From NCBI GenBank assembly GCA_002179805.1, contig NAVB01000072.1:1-59820 (forward strand): 59,820 bases of DNA, in the 5' to 3' direction. Position 1 is the stretch's first letter. Every line of letters starts with the position of its first letter. The stretch is from Acanthamoeba lenticulata (Eukaryota > Discosea > Longamoebia > Acanthamoebidae). Positions 47,663-57,707 of the stretch are shown here, piece after piece. The position numbers and the translations under genes were made by a program. The notes beneath the pieces were generated by a model that was given only the letters and a program-made list of their open reading frames with translations, was not told where the DNA came from and ran no database searches.

Positions 47663-49583
47663 TTAATCAGCTTTGGCGCACTTGGCTTTGGGCACAGCGA
47701 TTCGGTCGATGGCCGCCAGACGCTCGGTGAGCGTCGGGTGCGAGTTGTGGTACATCGAGTAGTAGGGATCCACCACGAACGACGACAGGTTTTCCGCATG
47801 CGTCTTGACCAGCGCATCTGTTTGCACCACCCCCACCCCGCCACAATCTCGTCAGTTCTGCTTGTCCTTCATGATGATGTTCATGTGTGGTGGTGGTGGT
47901 GGTACCGCCGAGGCCGCAGTGGCCCTGCTGGACGGCAAAGGCGTCGGCCTGGTACTCAAAGCGCCGCGAAAGGACGTTCATGAGGAAGCCGATGAAGTGG
48001 CCCGCCGGCTCGAAGATGAAGGAGAAGAGAGTGAGGCCGATCAGCACGGGCCGCGAGTCCCCGGAGAACCCGAAGCTGGCGTAGAGGTCGGCCGAGTCGA
48101 TCATCGTCGCGAACAAGTAAAAGTAGACGAAGATGTTGATCTCCGACAGCACCAGGTTCAGCAGGTTATGGTTGAGCGCCCAGTGGCCGAGCTCGTGCGC
48201 GAGGACGGCCAGGATGCCTTCCTGATCGAGCTGCTGGAGGATCGTGTCGTAGAGCACGATACGCTTGTTCTTCCAGAAGCCGTAGAAATAGGCCTGCCCA
48301 GCATTCATTCAGCTAAAAAATGACGGCTTTGAGGTCGTGCGGCCTGGAAAAGGGAAGGAACTACGCACGTTGCTGTGGCTCGATCGCGTCGATCCGTCCA
48401 CAACAAACAGGTTCGTCAACGGAAACTTGTTCTGTAAAGAACGAAAAGTTAAAAAAAAATAATAATAATGTATTAGTTTAAAATTAAAATCTTGAAAAAT
48501 CGTGCCTGAAGGGCCAGCTGGTGGATGGCCGTGCGGAGCTCGCCCTCAGGAAGAGGATCGAATTTGTTGAAGAGTGGAGCGATGACGTGCGGATAGATGG
48601 TCATGAGGAAGAGGCTCATAGCCGACACGAAGAGCCACACGTCTGTCCCCAACCAACACGCGCGCGCCAAAGTGAGTTGAAAGCGCACACACGCCCGCGC
48701 CTGGGAAAGTGATGGTCTTGCGCGCGTACAGAAGTAGAAGTGTGGCCCGCCCCACGCGACAATGTGGAGGAGGCCCACGAGGAGGGGCAGGCCCAGCACC
48801 GCCATCAGGCCCACCGACTTGAGCTGGTCCACGAAGAACAGCTGCGCCATAAAATAATATTAACAATAAAATTAGAAATGATTTTCAAAAAATAATAAGG
48901 GAAGGAGGCTGTACAGCGAGGGACTGCTTGTTAAAGCCGAAGCGCTGCTCGATGACAAAGGTCGAATAGAGCTCGAAGGGCAGGTGGACAAGCGTCGAGT
49001 AGAACTCGGCCAGCACCACGAACGCGATCGACTGCCAGATTTCATTCGAGGGGTCGAGCCCCAGCCATCGGGTCACATCGCCCGACACGTCCCACAGCTG
49101 CTCTCACACACACACACGCGGGTCGTGTCAGCATCAGACCAGTCACCTTTGGCGGCTGCAGCGGCCAACGAACCCACGGAAGGGCGCCCAGCAGCATGAG
49201 GGCCAGGCTATGCACGAACATGATCGTCGACTCCACGAAGCCAAACGAACTGCAGAACGCGACAGTGGCCAGATGGTGAGCAAGGGGAAGGAGGCTTGGG
49301 GTGGCTCAACCAAGACACGACGCCAGTACCTTCGGACCAGGCCGTACTGCTGTGACTTGTCGAAGACGTCCTGCTTGACGGCGCTGGCCACCTCGGCGGG
49401 CACCGTCTTGGCGTAGAAACAGCGGTGCTGTCGCAGGCTCAGCCATGTCTCCACCACAAACGACACCACCGAAAACCCTTCATGGTGTTGCAGGTTCGTC
49501 AGCCAATTTGTGATGATTGAGCGCCGCGAATCCCACTCAGCGGGAGGGCACGTACCGAGGAACAGCTCGAAGTAGGGCACCAT
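47663..49583 (-). CDS. CAAX prenyl protease 1 (STE24 / ZMPSTE24 family zinc metalloprotease)
   Basis: Multi-pass ER membrane protease that cleaves the -aaX tripeptide from prenylated proteins. The active site is HELGH in VLAHELGHWALNHNLLNLVL, with the third zinc ligand Glu in RRFEYQADAFAVQQG; both match M48A proteases. Upstream landmarks are FDKSQQYGLVR, FSVVSFVVETWLSLRQHR, LPFELYSTFVIEQRFGFNKQ, PLFNKFDPLPEGELR and NAYFYGFWKNKRIVLYDT. Hydrophobic helices fall where the family has them. Six or more exons; the start MVPYFELFLG is spliced to FSVVSF. The final intron contains CAC/CAT repeats (47880-47910, GTGG on the plus strand) and joins HCGLG to DALVKTHAENLSSF. The last exon carries HPTLTERLAAIDRI and ends AKCAKAD, stop at 47663. 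Full length for the family. Confidence 0.93.
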
Positions 49584-49936
49584 TGTGCCTTGTGTTGAAA
49601 CGGAAAGCGGCCAGAGAGGTCCTTCCGTTGATCTCCTTTGCGTGTTGCTACCGATCTAGAGCAGTACTTGGCCGGCAAGTGGGGCTGCACTTCGGCCGAG
49701 GGAGTTTCGGGGACAGCTTTCGCTGTCGGCCGACGTCAGCGGTGCACAAGAATTTGAAGTATGTGTGGTTGAAAAATGTATGTCAAAGATAAGCACGAAA
49801 CCAAATATGTACAAGCGAGCTGCGCTGCCTCTCCTCCTCGCGTTCTTCGGACACTCTACACGACAGTTGATCACAAACGAAAAGAACAACACCTCTGTGC
49901 ACGCAGAGGAGAAGAAGAAGACGCCGGGCTGAGAAC
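49584..49936. promoter_or_regulatory. Spacer: CAAX protease upstream region and 3' flank of the Ser/Ala-rich gene
   Basis: 353 bp between two minus-strand genes. The part near 49584-49650 should hold the CAAX protease promoter and leader. No gene or named element seen. Confidence 0.5.
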
Positions 49937-51826
49937 TCAAAAATCGAAGAACTCGGTGAGCGTCTCCTTGAGCTGGTCATCGTTGGGCCACAGGTTGAGG
50001 TTGGAGTTCCAGTCGAAGGAGATGCGTGGGTCCAGCTGGCCCGCCATCAGCGAAAAGCTCGCGGACGAGGGCTGGTAGCCCCCACCGGCCTGGCTCGGCG
50101 TCGTCTCGGCGGCCTGCGGGTAGGACGAGCTCATCGCCCACACACAGGCCATCGGGTCTACCGAGAACGAGTAGGACAGCGAGCCCTTGCTACCCGACGG
50201 CATCATCGGCAGGCCGCCTGGCAGGCTGAGTGAGAACGAGCCGTTGGAGGACTGCAGCGAGAGCGAGCCGCTCGGCGTGAAGCTGATCGAGGGCCGCCGC
50301 GGCGTGAGCGACGTCGAGTTGACGAGCAGCGGCGGCACCAGCGTGATGCTTTCTGCTGACGACGATGACGAGGAAGACGATGACGATGAAGTTGCACTTG
50401 ATGCAGCGGTCGAGCTCGAGGCTGTAGTCGAGGACGCGGACGAAGAGCTCGAAGCGGCAGTTTGTGGCGGGATCGAGGGCGCGGTGATGAGAGCCTGCAG
50501 GTCGTCCTCTTGAAACGAAAGGAAGCCAGCAATGCTCGCGTCGTCAAGCGAGATCGATTGCCTGTGACGAGAGGCGACGACGGTCAATCAGCTGTTGAAT
50601 AGGGGAAGCAGAAGTAGTGCACGTACTTCTTGAGTGGCGGCTGCAGGGCTTCCGTGAGCGAACCCGAGGGCGAGACGAAGGAAAGGCGGCGCTTCTTTGT
50701 GAACATATAATTGTCGACGCCGTCCAGCACGTTCTGGGCGTTGGTGCGCACAGCGTGATTTCCACTTGATCCACCGATCGGCGTACCCGGCTGGCCTAAT
50801 TCAAATGCTGCAAGACATCCACGAAATCCATTAGTATAATTTATGGAAAGAAATCTTTGTCACCTCGCATTTAACCGTTGAAGTGGGGTACGCACGTTTG
50901 AGAGCTGCCTTTTGTTGGGCCAGTTCCAGCTCTTCCTTCTCGCTGATAACCTCTTGAAGATACCACTCGAGACGCTTCTTCCGCAGCCTCTCTGATTCAA
51001 TGGCTTCGAGAAGCTGCTTAATGGCGCCCACATCCGTAGGCGTGAAAGCAGCCGCACTTGAGGGCGCTTGTGGCAGAGAGGCCGGGGCAACGGAACTTTG
51101 AGCTGCAGTCGGCTGATGTGTGGGCAAGGCGCCTGCAGAAGAGGACAAGCTCGTCTGCGGATGATGAAAAGATGGCGTTGATGTGGCAGGACGGCCAGCA
51201 GCAGAGAAGCCAGCGGCCATAGACGTTGGGGCTCTTGTCGCGGGGAGAGGGTTATGCGGGCGTGCGGCGTAAGGGCTCATAAGGCAGGACGATGCAAGCT
51301 GAGCCGGGCCAGCCGGCTGATTCGTGGAACCCACAGGAGGATGCTGCTGGAGCGAGGCTGCTGTAGTGGGCAGAGAGCTGGAGAAGAATGGAGTGCTATG
51401 GGGTGCAGAGCCTGCAGAAGAGTTGAGCAGGGAAGGCGACGATAGAGGAGAAGAGCAAGAAGATGAAAGGGAAGAGGAGACTGCCGACACCGGTGAGGCA
51501 GTCGCAGACATGGTTGCCATCAAGTTGTGTTGATGCAAAGGAAGCGTTGTTGCGGGAGGGGTGCGAGGTGAAGCGGTGGCAACCGCGGGAAGCTGCACCC
51601 CAGTTGTAGGTGTGGAAGACGCAGTCGATGAAGAGGAAGACGCCGCGTTCTCGGAGAAGTAGAAGGTCGGCGGGGTATTGCTTCCCGACGTCGCCGCCAT
51701 GGAATGGTTCATGGGCGCTGAAGCGCGTAATTGGCCTTGCGGCGTGGAAGCAGCTGCAAGCGCATTACTGGCGGGTGCAGCGAAGTGAGGCGATGTGGCG
51801 GTGCTAACTAGCGTGGAAGTCTCCAT
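49937..51826 (-). CDS. Ser/Ala/Pro-rich protein with a short coiled coil; possible transcription regulator
   Basis: Not recognised as a family. Exon 1 (from METSTLVSTATSP at 51826) is about 300 residues of low-complexity Ser, Ala, Pro and Thr. A charged amphipathic stretch of about 40 residues follows (IKQLLEAIESERLRKKRLEW, then YLQEVISEKEELELAQQK) with leucine-type heptads and a basic patch, resembling a coiled-coil or zipper segment but without a clear bZIP basic region. Exon 2 (FELGQPGTPIGGSS to MFTKKRRLSFVSPSGSL) has a KKRR nuclear-localisation-like motif followed by an LSFVSPS phospho-site-like motif, and joins as LKK to QSISLDDASI. The last exon is Ser-rich and ends with the acidic/aromatic DDQLKETLTEFFDF, which resembles an activation domain. 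The nuclear role is inference only. Confidence 0.75.
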
Positions 51827-52525
51827 CTTCAGGTCTGAAGTTGAAGATGCAGGCGGCTGGCCTTGCTAATAAAACGTAACGACAAAGACGTGGCCAATGA
51901 AGCGACCGAATTACGGGAGATCACGAGCTCGCGCGTGGGGTTGCTGGAGAAGTGCTGTGGTCGTGCTGTGGCCTACCCCCGAACTTCAGTGGCGCTGTGC
52001 TGGTGCTGCCTGCTTTGCTGGGCTCGGGCGATGCGTGCGTTTGTGTGTTGGTGCTGGGTGTACAAAGCTTGAGTGCTTTTAGAGCGGCGGTGGCGACTTG
52101 TCTTCGAAGGGTTCTGTGGGCGGTTTTGACCGGTGAACGTGCCGCGGGTCTCTTGCACCCAGAAGGGCAGGGCATGTCTTGCCTCGTCCTTCGAAACGCT
52201 GTTGAGAGGCCCAGGGCCGGTCCAACCGCCACCAAGCCAACGGCTGAACAACAACACCCGGGTGCACCCTTCCCCCCAACGGCACCGCCAGCCTATGCGC
52301 GGCCAGCGCCGACCAGAGCCGATCTTGACAGCTTGTCCCGCACCAGCAAGACCTGAGAAATTCCACTATCCTTGGCAGGACACTGCCGCGTTCTGCAGAA
52401 GAAGCCTGCCAGCACCTGAAGTGGTTCCTGGGCAAGGAAGCTTGCGCTCGTGACCTCACGTTTGTGGCTTGTTTGTGGCTGCGCCAAGAGAAAGAGAGAA
52501 AAAGTTGAGGAAACAACTTGTTGTA
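51827..52525. promoter_or_regulatory. Divergent promoter region between the Ser/Ala-rich gene and the unknown gene
   Basis: 699 bp between two start codons pointing apart. Open frames on the minus strand at 52079-52714 run through into the next gene and lack homologous-looking sequence, so I treat them as chance. No TATA element or RNA gene recognised. Confidence 0.5.
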
Positions 52526-53653
52526 ATGCAGGCGCACATTGCCGCTGTCCCGCCAGGAGAGAGCGAGGAGGAAGCGCTCTACGTTGGGATCGGCAGCTAC
52601 TTGCGCCCGACCTGCTGTTCTGCGAGCGTGGACCAGCAGCTGCCCCCTGTTCTTCGCCCCTACCTCACCCCCACGCAACCGGGTCGAGCGCGAGCCGTGC
52701 TGGTAGACCCTCACTTTAGCAACGGCGAACTGCCACTTGCGCTGCAGCTCGACCCCAGTGGCTGGCAGGCCTGGCGCACTGCCCCGGACCGGTGGGAGAA
52801 CTTGCCAAGCGTCGTTTGCCGTCGGACCCCCGCCTCGTGCGCCCCTTCACGCCTCTGACTCCCCGCAGCGTCGTGCATCAGCTCACGCTTCTCCATTTAT
52901 GAAACGTGCACAGGCACACCTACCGCAAGGGCGGCCTGACTCTCGGCATCTTGTCTGGGTTTGTGGACTACAACGTGCCTGGGCGGCGCGACGACGCCTG
53001 GCGCGATGGGCCATCGCTCATGCGCTGGTTGTACGATCTTGCGCGGGCTGTGCTGCAGAAACCGGATGGGCGCGTGTGGCTCGGCATCTATTGCCATCCG
53101 TACTACGCCAACGACGATAACCTCGCCGCGCTCGATCTCTACCACGCGCTCCTCGATGACCTTCCGCTGGCGGGCAAGCGCCTGCAGGCCTTTGTGCTCG
53201 CAGACTACGCGATAGACGATCGATCCATCGGCACCCGAGTGTGGCTGCTCTCCGACGGCCGACGGCACGACCAAGACTTGGCCGTGATGAAGGAGGTGGC
53301 CAGGTTTGACTCTGGTATGTACGCAGAGGACAGAGCTGCTTGCTCTCTTACGCTCACCGGCTGATTTGAGCTGCGCGGGAGCAGGAGCAGGCATGAACGT
53401 GAGCGTCGCCGAGTACGTGTACATGCACCGCCACTATGGACTCGGGACGCGCTTTGTGGCGGCTTGCCGAGCGCCGGGCGAGAAGGAGGTGGAGAGCGAT
53501 ACCAACGGTGACGAACAAGACGACGACTGGCAACAGCGGGTCATGAAGCGCGTATTGACGGCAGTTCGGCTGGCGATTGACCGATGTGGAGGCCGAGAAC
53601 GAGTGCTGGCGCTCGATGAGACTCTTCTCAGCGACATGACCAACCAAGCGTGA
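52526..53653 (+). CDS. Protein of unknown function, about 300 residues
   Basis: Not recognised. Three exons. Exon 1 starts MQAHIAAVPPGESEEEALYV (ATG at 52526) with IGSYLRPTCCSASVDQQLPP and ends near VVCRRTPAS. The join needs a phase-2 donor (TC|gtgcgc, near 52837) to the acceptor gtgcacag at 52919, giving HTYRKGGLTLGILSGFVDYN. Exon 2 continues WRDGPSLMRWLYDLARAVLQ, VWLGIYCHPYYANDDNLAAL and DDRSIGTRVWLLSDGRRHDQ. Exon 3 reads GMNVSVAEYVYMHRHYGLGT and ends DETLLSDMTNQA. The GC-rich codon use and well-ordered hydrophobic/polar pattern show it is a real globular protein. No signal peptide, membrane segment or known catalytic motif is visible. It is convergent with the aminotransferase, 71 bp apart. 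Confidence 0.75.
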
Positions 53654-53724
53654 GGACAGGCCTTGTATATCGCTCTTTTCTTTGGTTGTATTTACGGTGA
53701 TGTTGTTGGAGAACAGTCCTAGTC

Positions 53725-55562
53725 TCACTCGCCAAAGCCGAGGCGAGCCAGCTCGAGGACGGCGTCCGCCAGGCGCTCGTAGTCGGATAGCTCATTGTAA
53801 AGGTGAACCGACACACGCACGTAAAGCCGCCCTTGCACGCACTTGACAGGCACCTCGATCCTAAGGGCCATCACCACCGTTGAGTACTCCACGGCCAACG
53901 TAAGAAAGTGAGAAGGCTGGCGCAAGTGTACTTGTAGCGGTAGTGAAGCGCGTCTTGAAGAATCTTGGCGTCGGTCGAGGAGGCCTCAGCGGGCTTGCCG
54001 GACGCCACCGCCGCATCGGGCACGCTGACAAGCGCCATCATCCTGTGCATTTCCATTGGGGCGAGCAACTGCAGTTGTCATCGAACCGCCGTTTGTGAGT
54101 CCCCCGAGAGACACAGAGAAGAGAGAGAGAGAGAGAGAGCGCTCGGGAAGGCAAGTGAATAACGTACGTCGGCGTCCCATCGGGCGCGCAGGAGGTCTAC
54201 GACCTCGCGCAGGAGGCGCGTGTTGTAGTCCCACACGCGGTCCCACCCGACCCGCTGCCAGAAGGCGAGGACCGCCGGGAAGGTCAACACCGACGAGTAG
54301 TCGTGGTAGCCTGACCAGATAAAGTTGGACGTGAAGCCCTCGCCGAAGCCGTGCGAAATCACCAGCGGGTGGACCACGTGCGACGCGCCGCTGGTGCCGG
54401 CCTTGGCGCCTTTGGCGGCGGCAACCTCCGAGGTGGGCTGCTCGGGCGCGAGGCCCTCCACGACGTCGACCCGCGGGGCAGGCACAAGGGCGTCGTGGCG
54501 GTGGCGGACGTAGAGAAACGCGCAGCCGGGCGGGCAGCAGAGCCACTTGTGGCAGTTTCCCGTGTAGTATTCGGCGCCCAGTGCGCTCAGATCGAGCGGG
54601 AAGGAGCCCAGCGCGTGGGCACCGTCGATGAACACAGGCACGCCGCGGCCGTGGCACAGCTCGATGAGCTCCTTGACCGGCATGACCAGCCCTGCGTGTT
54701 GTGGGGACTCGCGTGTCATGACCCTACAGCCCGTGGGCACGGCCAAGCCACAGCTGCTTTAAATTCTGAGTACACGCACCGGTGTTGCTGGTGATGTGGT
54801 CGAAGACGGCGAGGCGCGTGTTGGGCTGGAGGGTCTGCGCCACGAGGGCCACGATGTCGTCGGGCCCCGCAAGCGGGAACCTGACCTCGGCCTCGCGCAG
54901 GCGCGCCCCGGCCAGCTCGCAGCGGTAGGCCAGCATCTTTTTGACCGAGCCGTAGCCCACGTTGAGCATGAACACCTCGTCGCCGGGTCCAAGGTGGATG
55001 GCCTTGATGATGGTGTTGAGGCCCGTCGTGGCGTTGGGCACAAATGCCACTTCATGCGGCGTGGCCTTGACCTCGGCCGCCAGTTGGCGCAGCGCCCATA
55101 CCATCTACACGCTTGTGCGGTCAGACTCAGTGCCAGAAACACATGAAACAGCATAAACTCACCACCCACCAACGGGAACAGCTCACGGTCGATGAAGCGC
55201 AGCGGCTGTCGTGCGTTGTGGAGGCGCCACCTGTTGCCCACCTCTAGCGCCAACCGCAGCGGAGCTCCTGCAGACACGTTGTGGGGTTGTGAGTGCCACG
55301 AACGTTCGTGTGAGCTCGCGGGGCACGCACCGAAGGCGCCGTGGTTAATGAACGTCCAGTCCCGGTCGAGAAGATAGTGCGCGTCCCGCAGTGCGTGCCC
55401 AAAGGCTGCGGGGCTGGTCATGGGCAAAAGATCGTCCCACGAGAAGGGCATGGAAGGGGGCACGTAGCTCTCCTCTGGCTGTCGGATAAGGACCTCCACA
55501 TTGTCGGTGTGGAACGAACCAAACCCTTTGTACCCCGCCGTGCTCTTGCTTGTCTCCTCCAT
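53725..55562 (-). CDS. Class V (PLP-dependent) aminotransferase-like enzyme, isopenicillin-N-epimerase/cysteine-desulfurase superfamily
   Basis: Fold-type I PLP enzyme. N-terminal HYLLDRDWTFINHGAFG is the typical start of the epimerase-like branch (substrate-binding Asn-His-Gly). PLP-binding segments: EVAFVPNATTGLNTIIKAI, VFDHITSNTG, the PLP-ring Asp in PVFIDGAHALGSFPLDLS, and the Schiff-base Lys in YYTGNCHKWLCCPPGCAFLY. The C-terminal small domain is KIEVPVKCVQGRLYVRVSVH then YNELSDYERLADAVLELAR. About seven exons; the second-last junction joins LHYRYK to IEVPVK across an intron that also has an open frame, so a shorter intron would give a wrong frame. A GA microsatellite sits in the intron before LLAPMEMHRM. 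No targeting signal is clear. Exact substrate cannot be inferred; this branch includes many uncharacterised eukaryotic proteins. Confidence 0.87.
54121..54139. repeat. (GA)n microsatellite in an aminotransferase intron
   Basis: Nine and a half uninterrupted GA units, preceded by imperfect GA. On the transcribed minus strand this is a CT tract between exons ending RARWDAD and beginning LLAPMEM. Confidence 0.85.
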
Positions 55563-55662
55563 CTTGGCCCTTTCATGTATGAATATTTTTTTTCGCTTTT
55601 ATCATTAATTTCCTATTGCTAAAAACAAATTTACAGAAAGGGCAAAGAGGGTTATCTTGGCT

Positions 55663-57483
55663 TCAAAGATGGTCATGTGAAAAATTGACGGCGCCCGCCC
55701 CAATAGAAGCACGACGACGCCTGAAGTAGCCATACGTGACGCCGGCCGCGATCGCCGCCACCACGGCAGCAATCGCCAAAGGCACGGCCACGGTCACACC
55801 GACGATCAAGGCCGTGTTATCGTCGCTGTTGCCGCTTTTCTCCCCGAGCAGCACTCCGAAGTCTGTCTTGCTCCAAGTCCACGCGGATGGGGGGAGGACA
55901 TCCCACGATGAGAAAGAACGAAAGCGACGGAAATGCAGAGCGAAACGAACCAGGATCGTAGGACAGGCTCGATGCAAAGCGCGCAAAGCTCAGCACCAGC
56001 TCCGACCGTTCGACGTCGAAGTAGAAGTCTACGTACTTACTCGATCCGTTGTTGACCCAGAGCACACCATCCAGCTCGACGGCCTCGACCAGCCGCACCT
56101 GGGTCGTCATCGATTGGTTGTTGGCGGTTACTTGTCCCTCGAGCAAGAACACGCGCAAGCCCTCGCTTCCAGCCAACTCTGTGACCGAAGCGATGGGGGG
56201 CGTGATGGCCACCCTGATGACCGCTCTCTCGGCGGGATCGTCCGCGGATGCCCAGGGCCAGCCCTCGATCAGGATCGACAGCTTGATCAGGTTCGGGTAA
56301 ACGGTGAATGAGACCGAATCGCCCAGCGATATGGTTGTTTGGGCAGTGAAGAGCGAATATTGAAACTCAAGCGAAGAGTAGGTCGCGTTCAAGATGGTCA
56401 CGTAGCTCACGGCCGTTGACGCTCCGGTTGCGTTGTTTGCCGTTAGCCATCGCCCTGATCAACTCGTTGCGTCACGTTGTTCTTGTGTTGCTGTTGACTG
56501 CTGTGTGAATATTGTACCTTGAGGAGGCGAGATGGAGGAGTTGGCCGTGGCTGGTGAGATTGGCAAGGGTCACATTGACTGCTGAGGACGGCTGCTCCTG
56601 ATTGTTGGCATCTGTGAAGAAGCGCGGGTGAGCAGAGCAAGACGGGGACATACGGCTGGCGAAGTCACGACCTTTCGGGATGATGGTGATCACGCAGCCG
56701 CTGTGAGTCACCAGGCTGGGCGTGGTCGGCGCAGATGGCTCGATGACTGTGATGGACTTGGACGGGCACACGAGCGGGGTTGCGATCGTCAACTCCACAC
56801 CACCCAAATCATCGCCGAAGTATTCGGATGGGTAGATGGCGCCAGTCACCAACTCCACCGCAGAGCTGTCTGTGCTGTTGAGGCAGACCAAGGTGATGCT
56901 GCCGCAAGAAGGAACGCTGTGAGTGCCTGGCAACGAGCAAGATGGGCGAATGAAGGAAACAAGTACTTCGAGCGGCTGTTTTCCCCTTGTGACGTAAGGG
57001 TGAGCTGCCCGCCTTCGAAAGGTAACAGAGTTGTATGAGTGGGAGATGGCAGAGAAACGAGAGTGCAACATGGAGGACGGAACCTATGACTGTGATGTTC
57101 GTGTTCGCTGCAGTCCCGCTGAGTGGCAGAGAGCTGTTGCAATACACCGTGCCTTGAGGCCCATCAACGCAAAAGCTCACATCGCAATAGTCGTAGTGAG
57201 ACAGGTACACTTGTCTCCGTCTTGAGGTGTAGTCATACTGGGGCACGGGGAAGAAACGGGCAACCGCCCCCCTTCACGCAGCACAACAACTTGAGAAGAT
57301 AACAAAGACTATACGTCAGGAAGATGAGCCATACGAAAGTGGACGCAGGTCGTAGATGACACCGTCGGCTTCAAAGAGGCAGTCGTAGCCCGATACAACG
57401 CTCGCGGGCCCTTGCACCAAGGCGAACAGTAAGACCCAAAGCAACACCACGAAGCCTCTCATCCAGCATCTTGCCAACTCCAT
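55663..57483 (-). CDS. Type I membrane protein with an MRH/ATG27-like lumenal region
   Basis: Starts MELARCWMRGFVVLLWVLLF (ATG at 57483; an in-frame ATG at 57531 would spoil the signal peptide), with cleavage likely near ASVVSG. The lumenal part begins YDCLFEADGVIYDLRPLS, which fits the Cys-x-n-YDLxPL opening of mannose-6-phosphate-receptor-homology/ATG27 domains; later Cys-bearing strands are LSHYDYCDVSFCVDG, TVYCNSS and SITLVCLNSTDSS. Several N-glycosylation sequons occur. A second region, LNATYSSLEFQYSLFTAQTT to WVNNGSSKYVDFYFDVE, looks like a beta-sandwich. Near the C-terminus NTALIVGVTVAVPLAIAAVV to AGVTYGYFRRRRAS is a transmembrane helix with positive-inside Arg, then a ~15-residue tail. 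I join exon 1 to exon 2 as DLRPLS to GAVARFFPVPQYDYTS. The MRH assignment rests on pattern only. Confidence 0.7.
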
Positions 57484-57707
57484 TACGCGACCGTTATGTT
57501 TGCCAACTGTAGTGTGCTTGACATTGTGCATGTCATACTCCCCGATCCAGACGGAGAAAATCGCCCCGCCAATCAGAGAAAATATTGCCTGGTGGTCACT
57601 CAGAGACTAGAGTCACAAGTCCAGGCGAAGTGCCCAAGGCTGCGTGGACGCCTACAAACTGCTGAAGGAAGCACGTTGTTTTTGTGTCCTTAGCTACTTC
57701 GCTTGGG

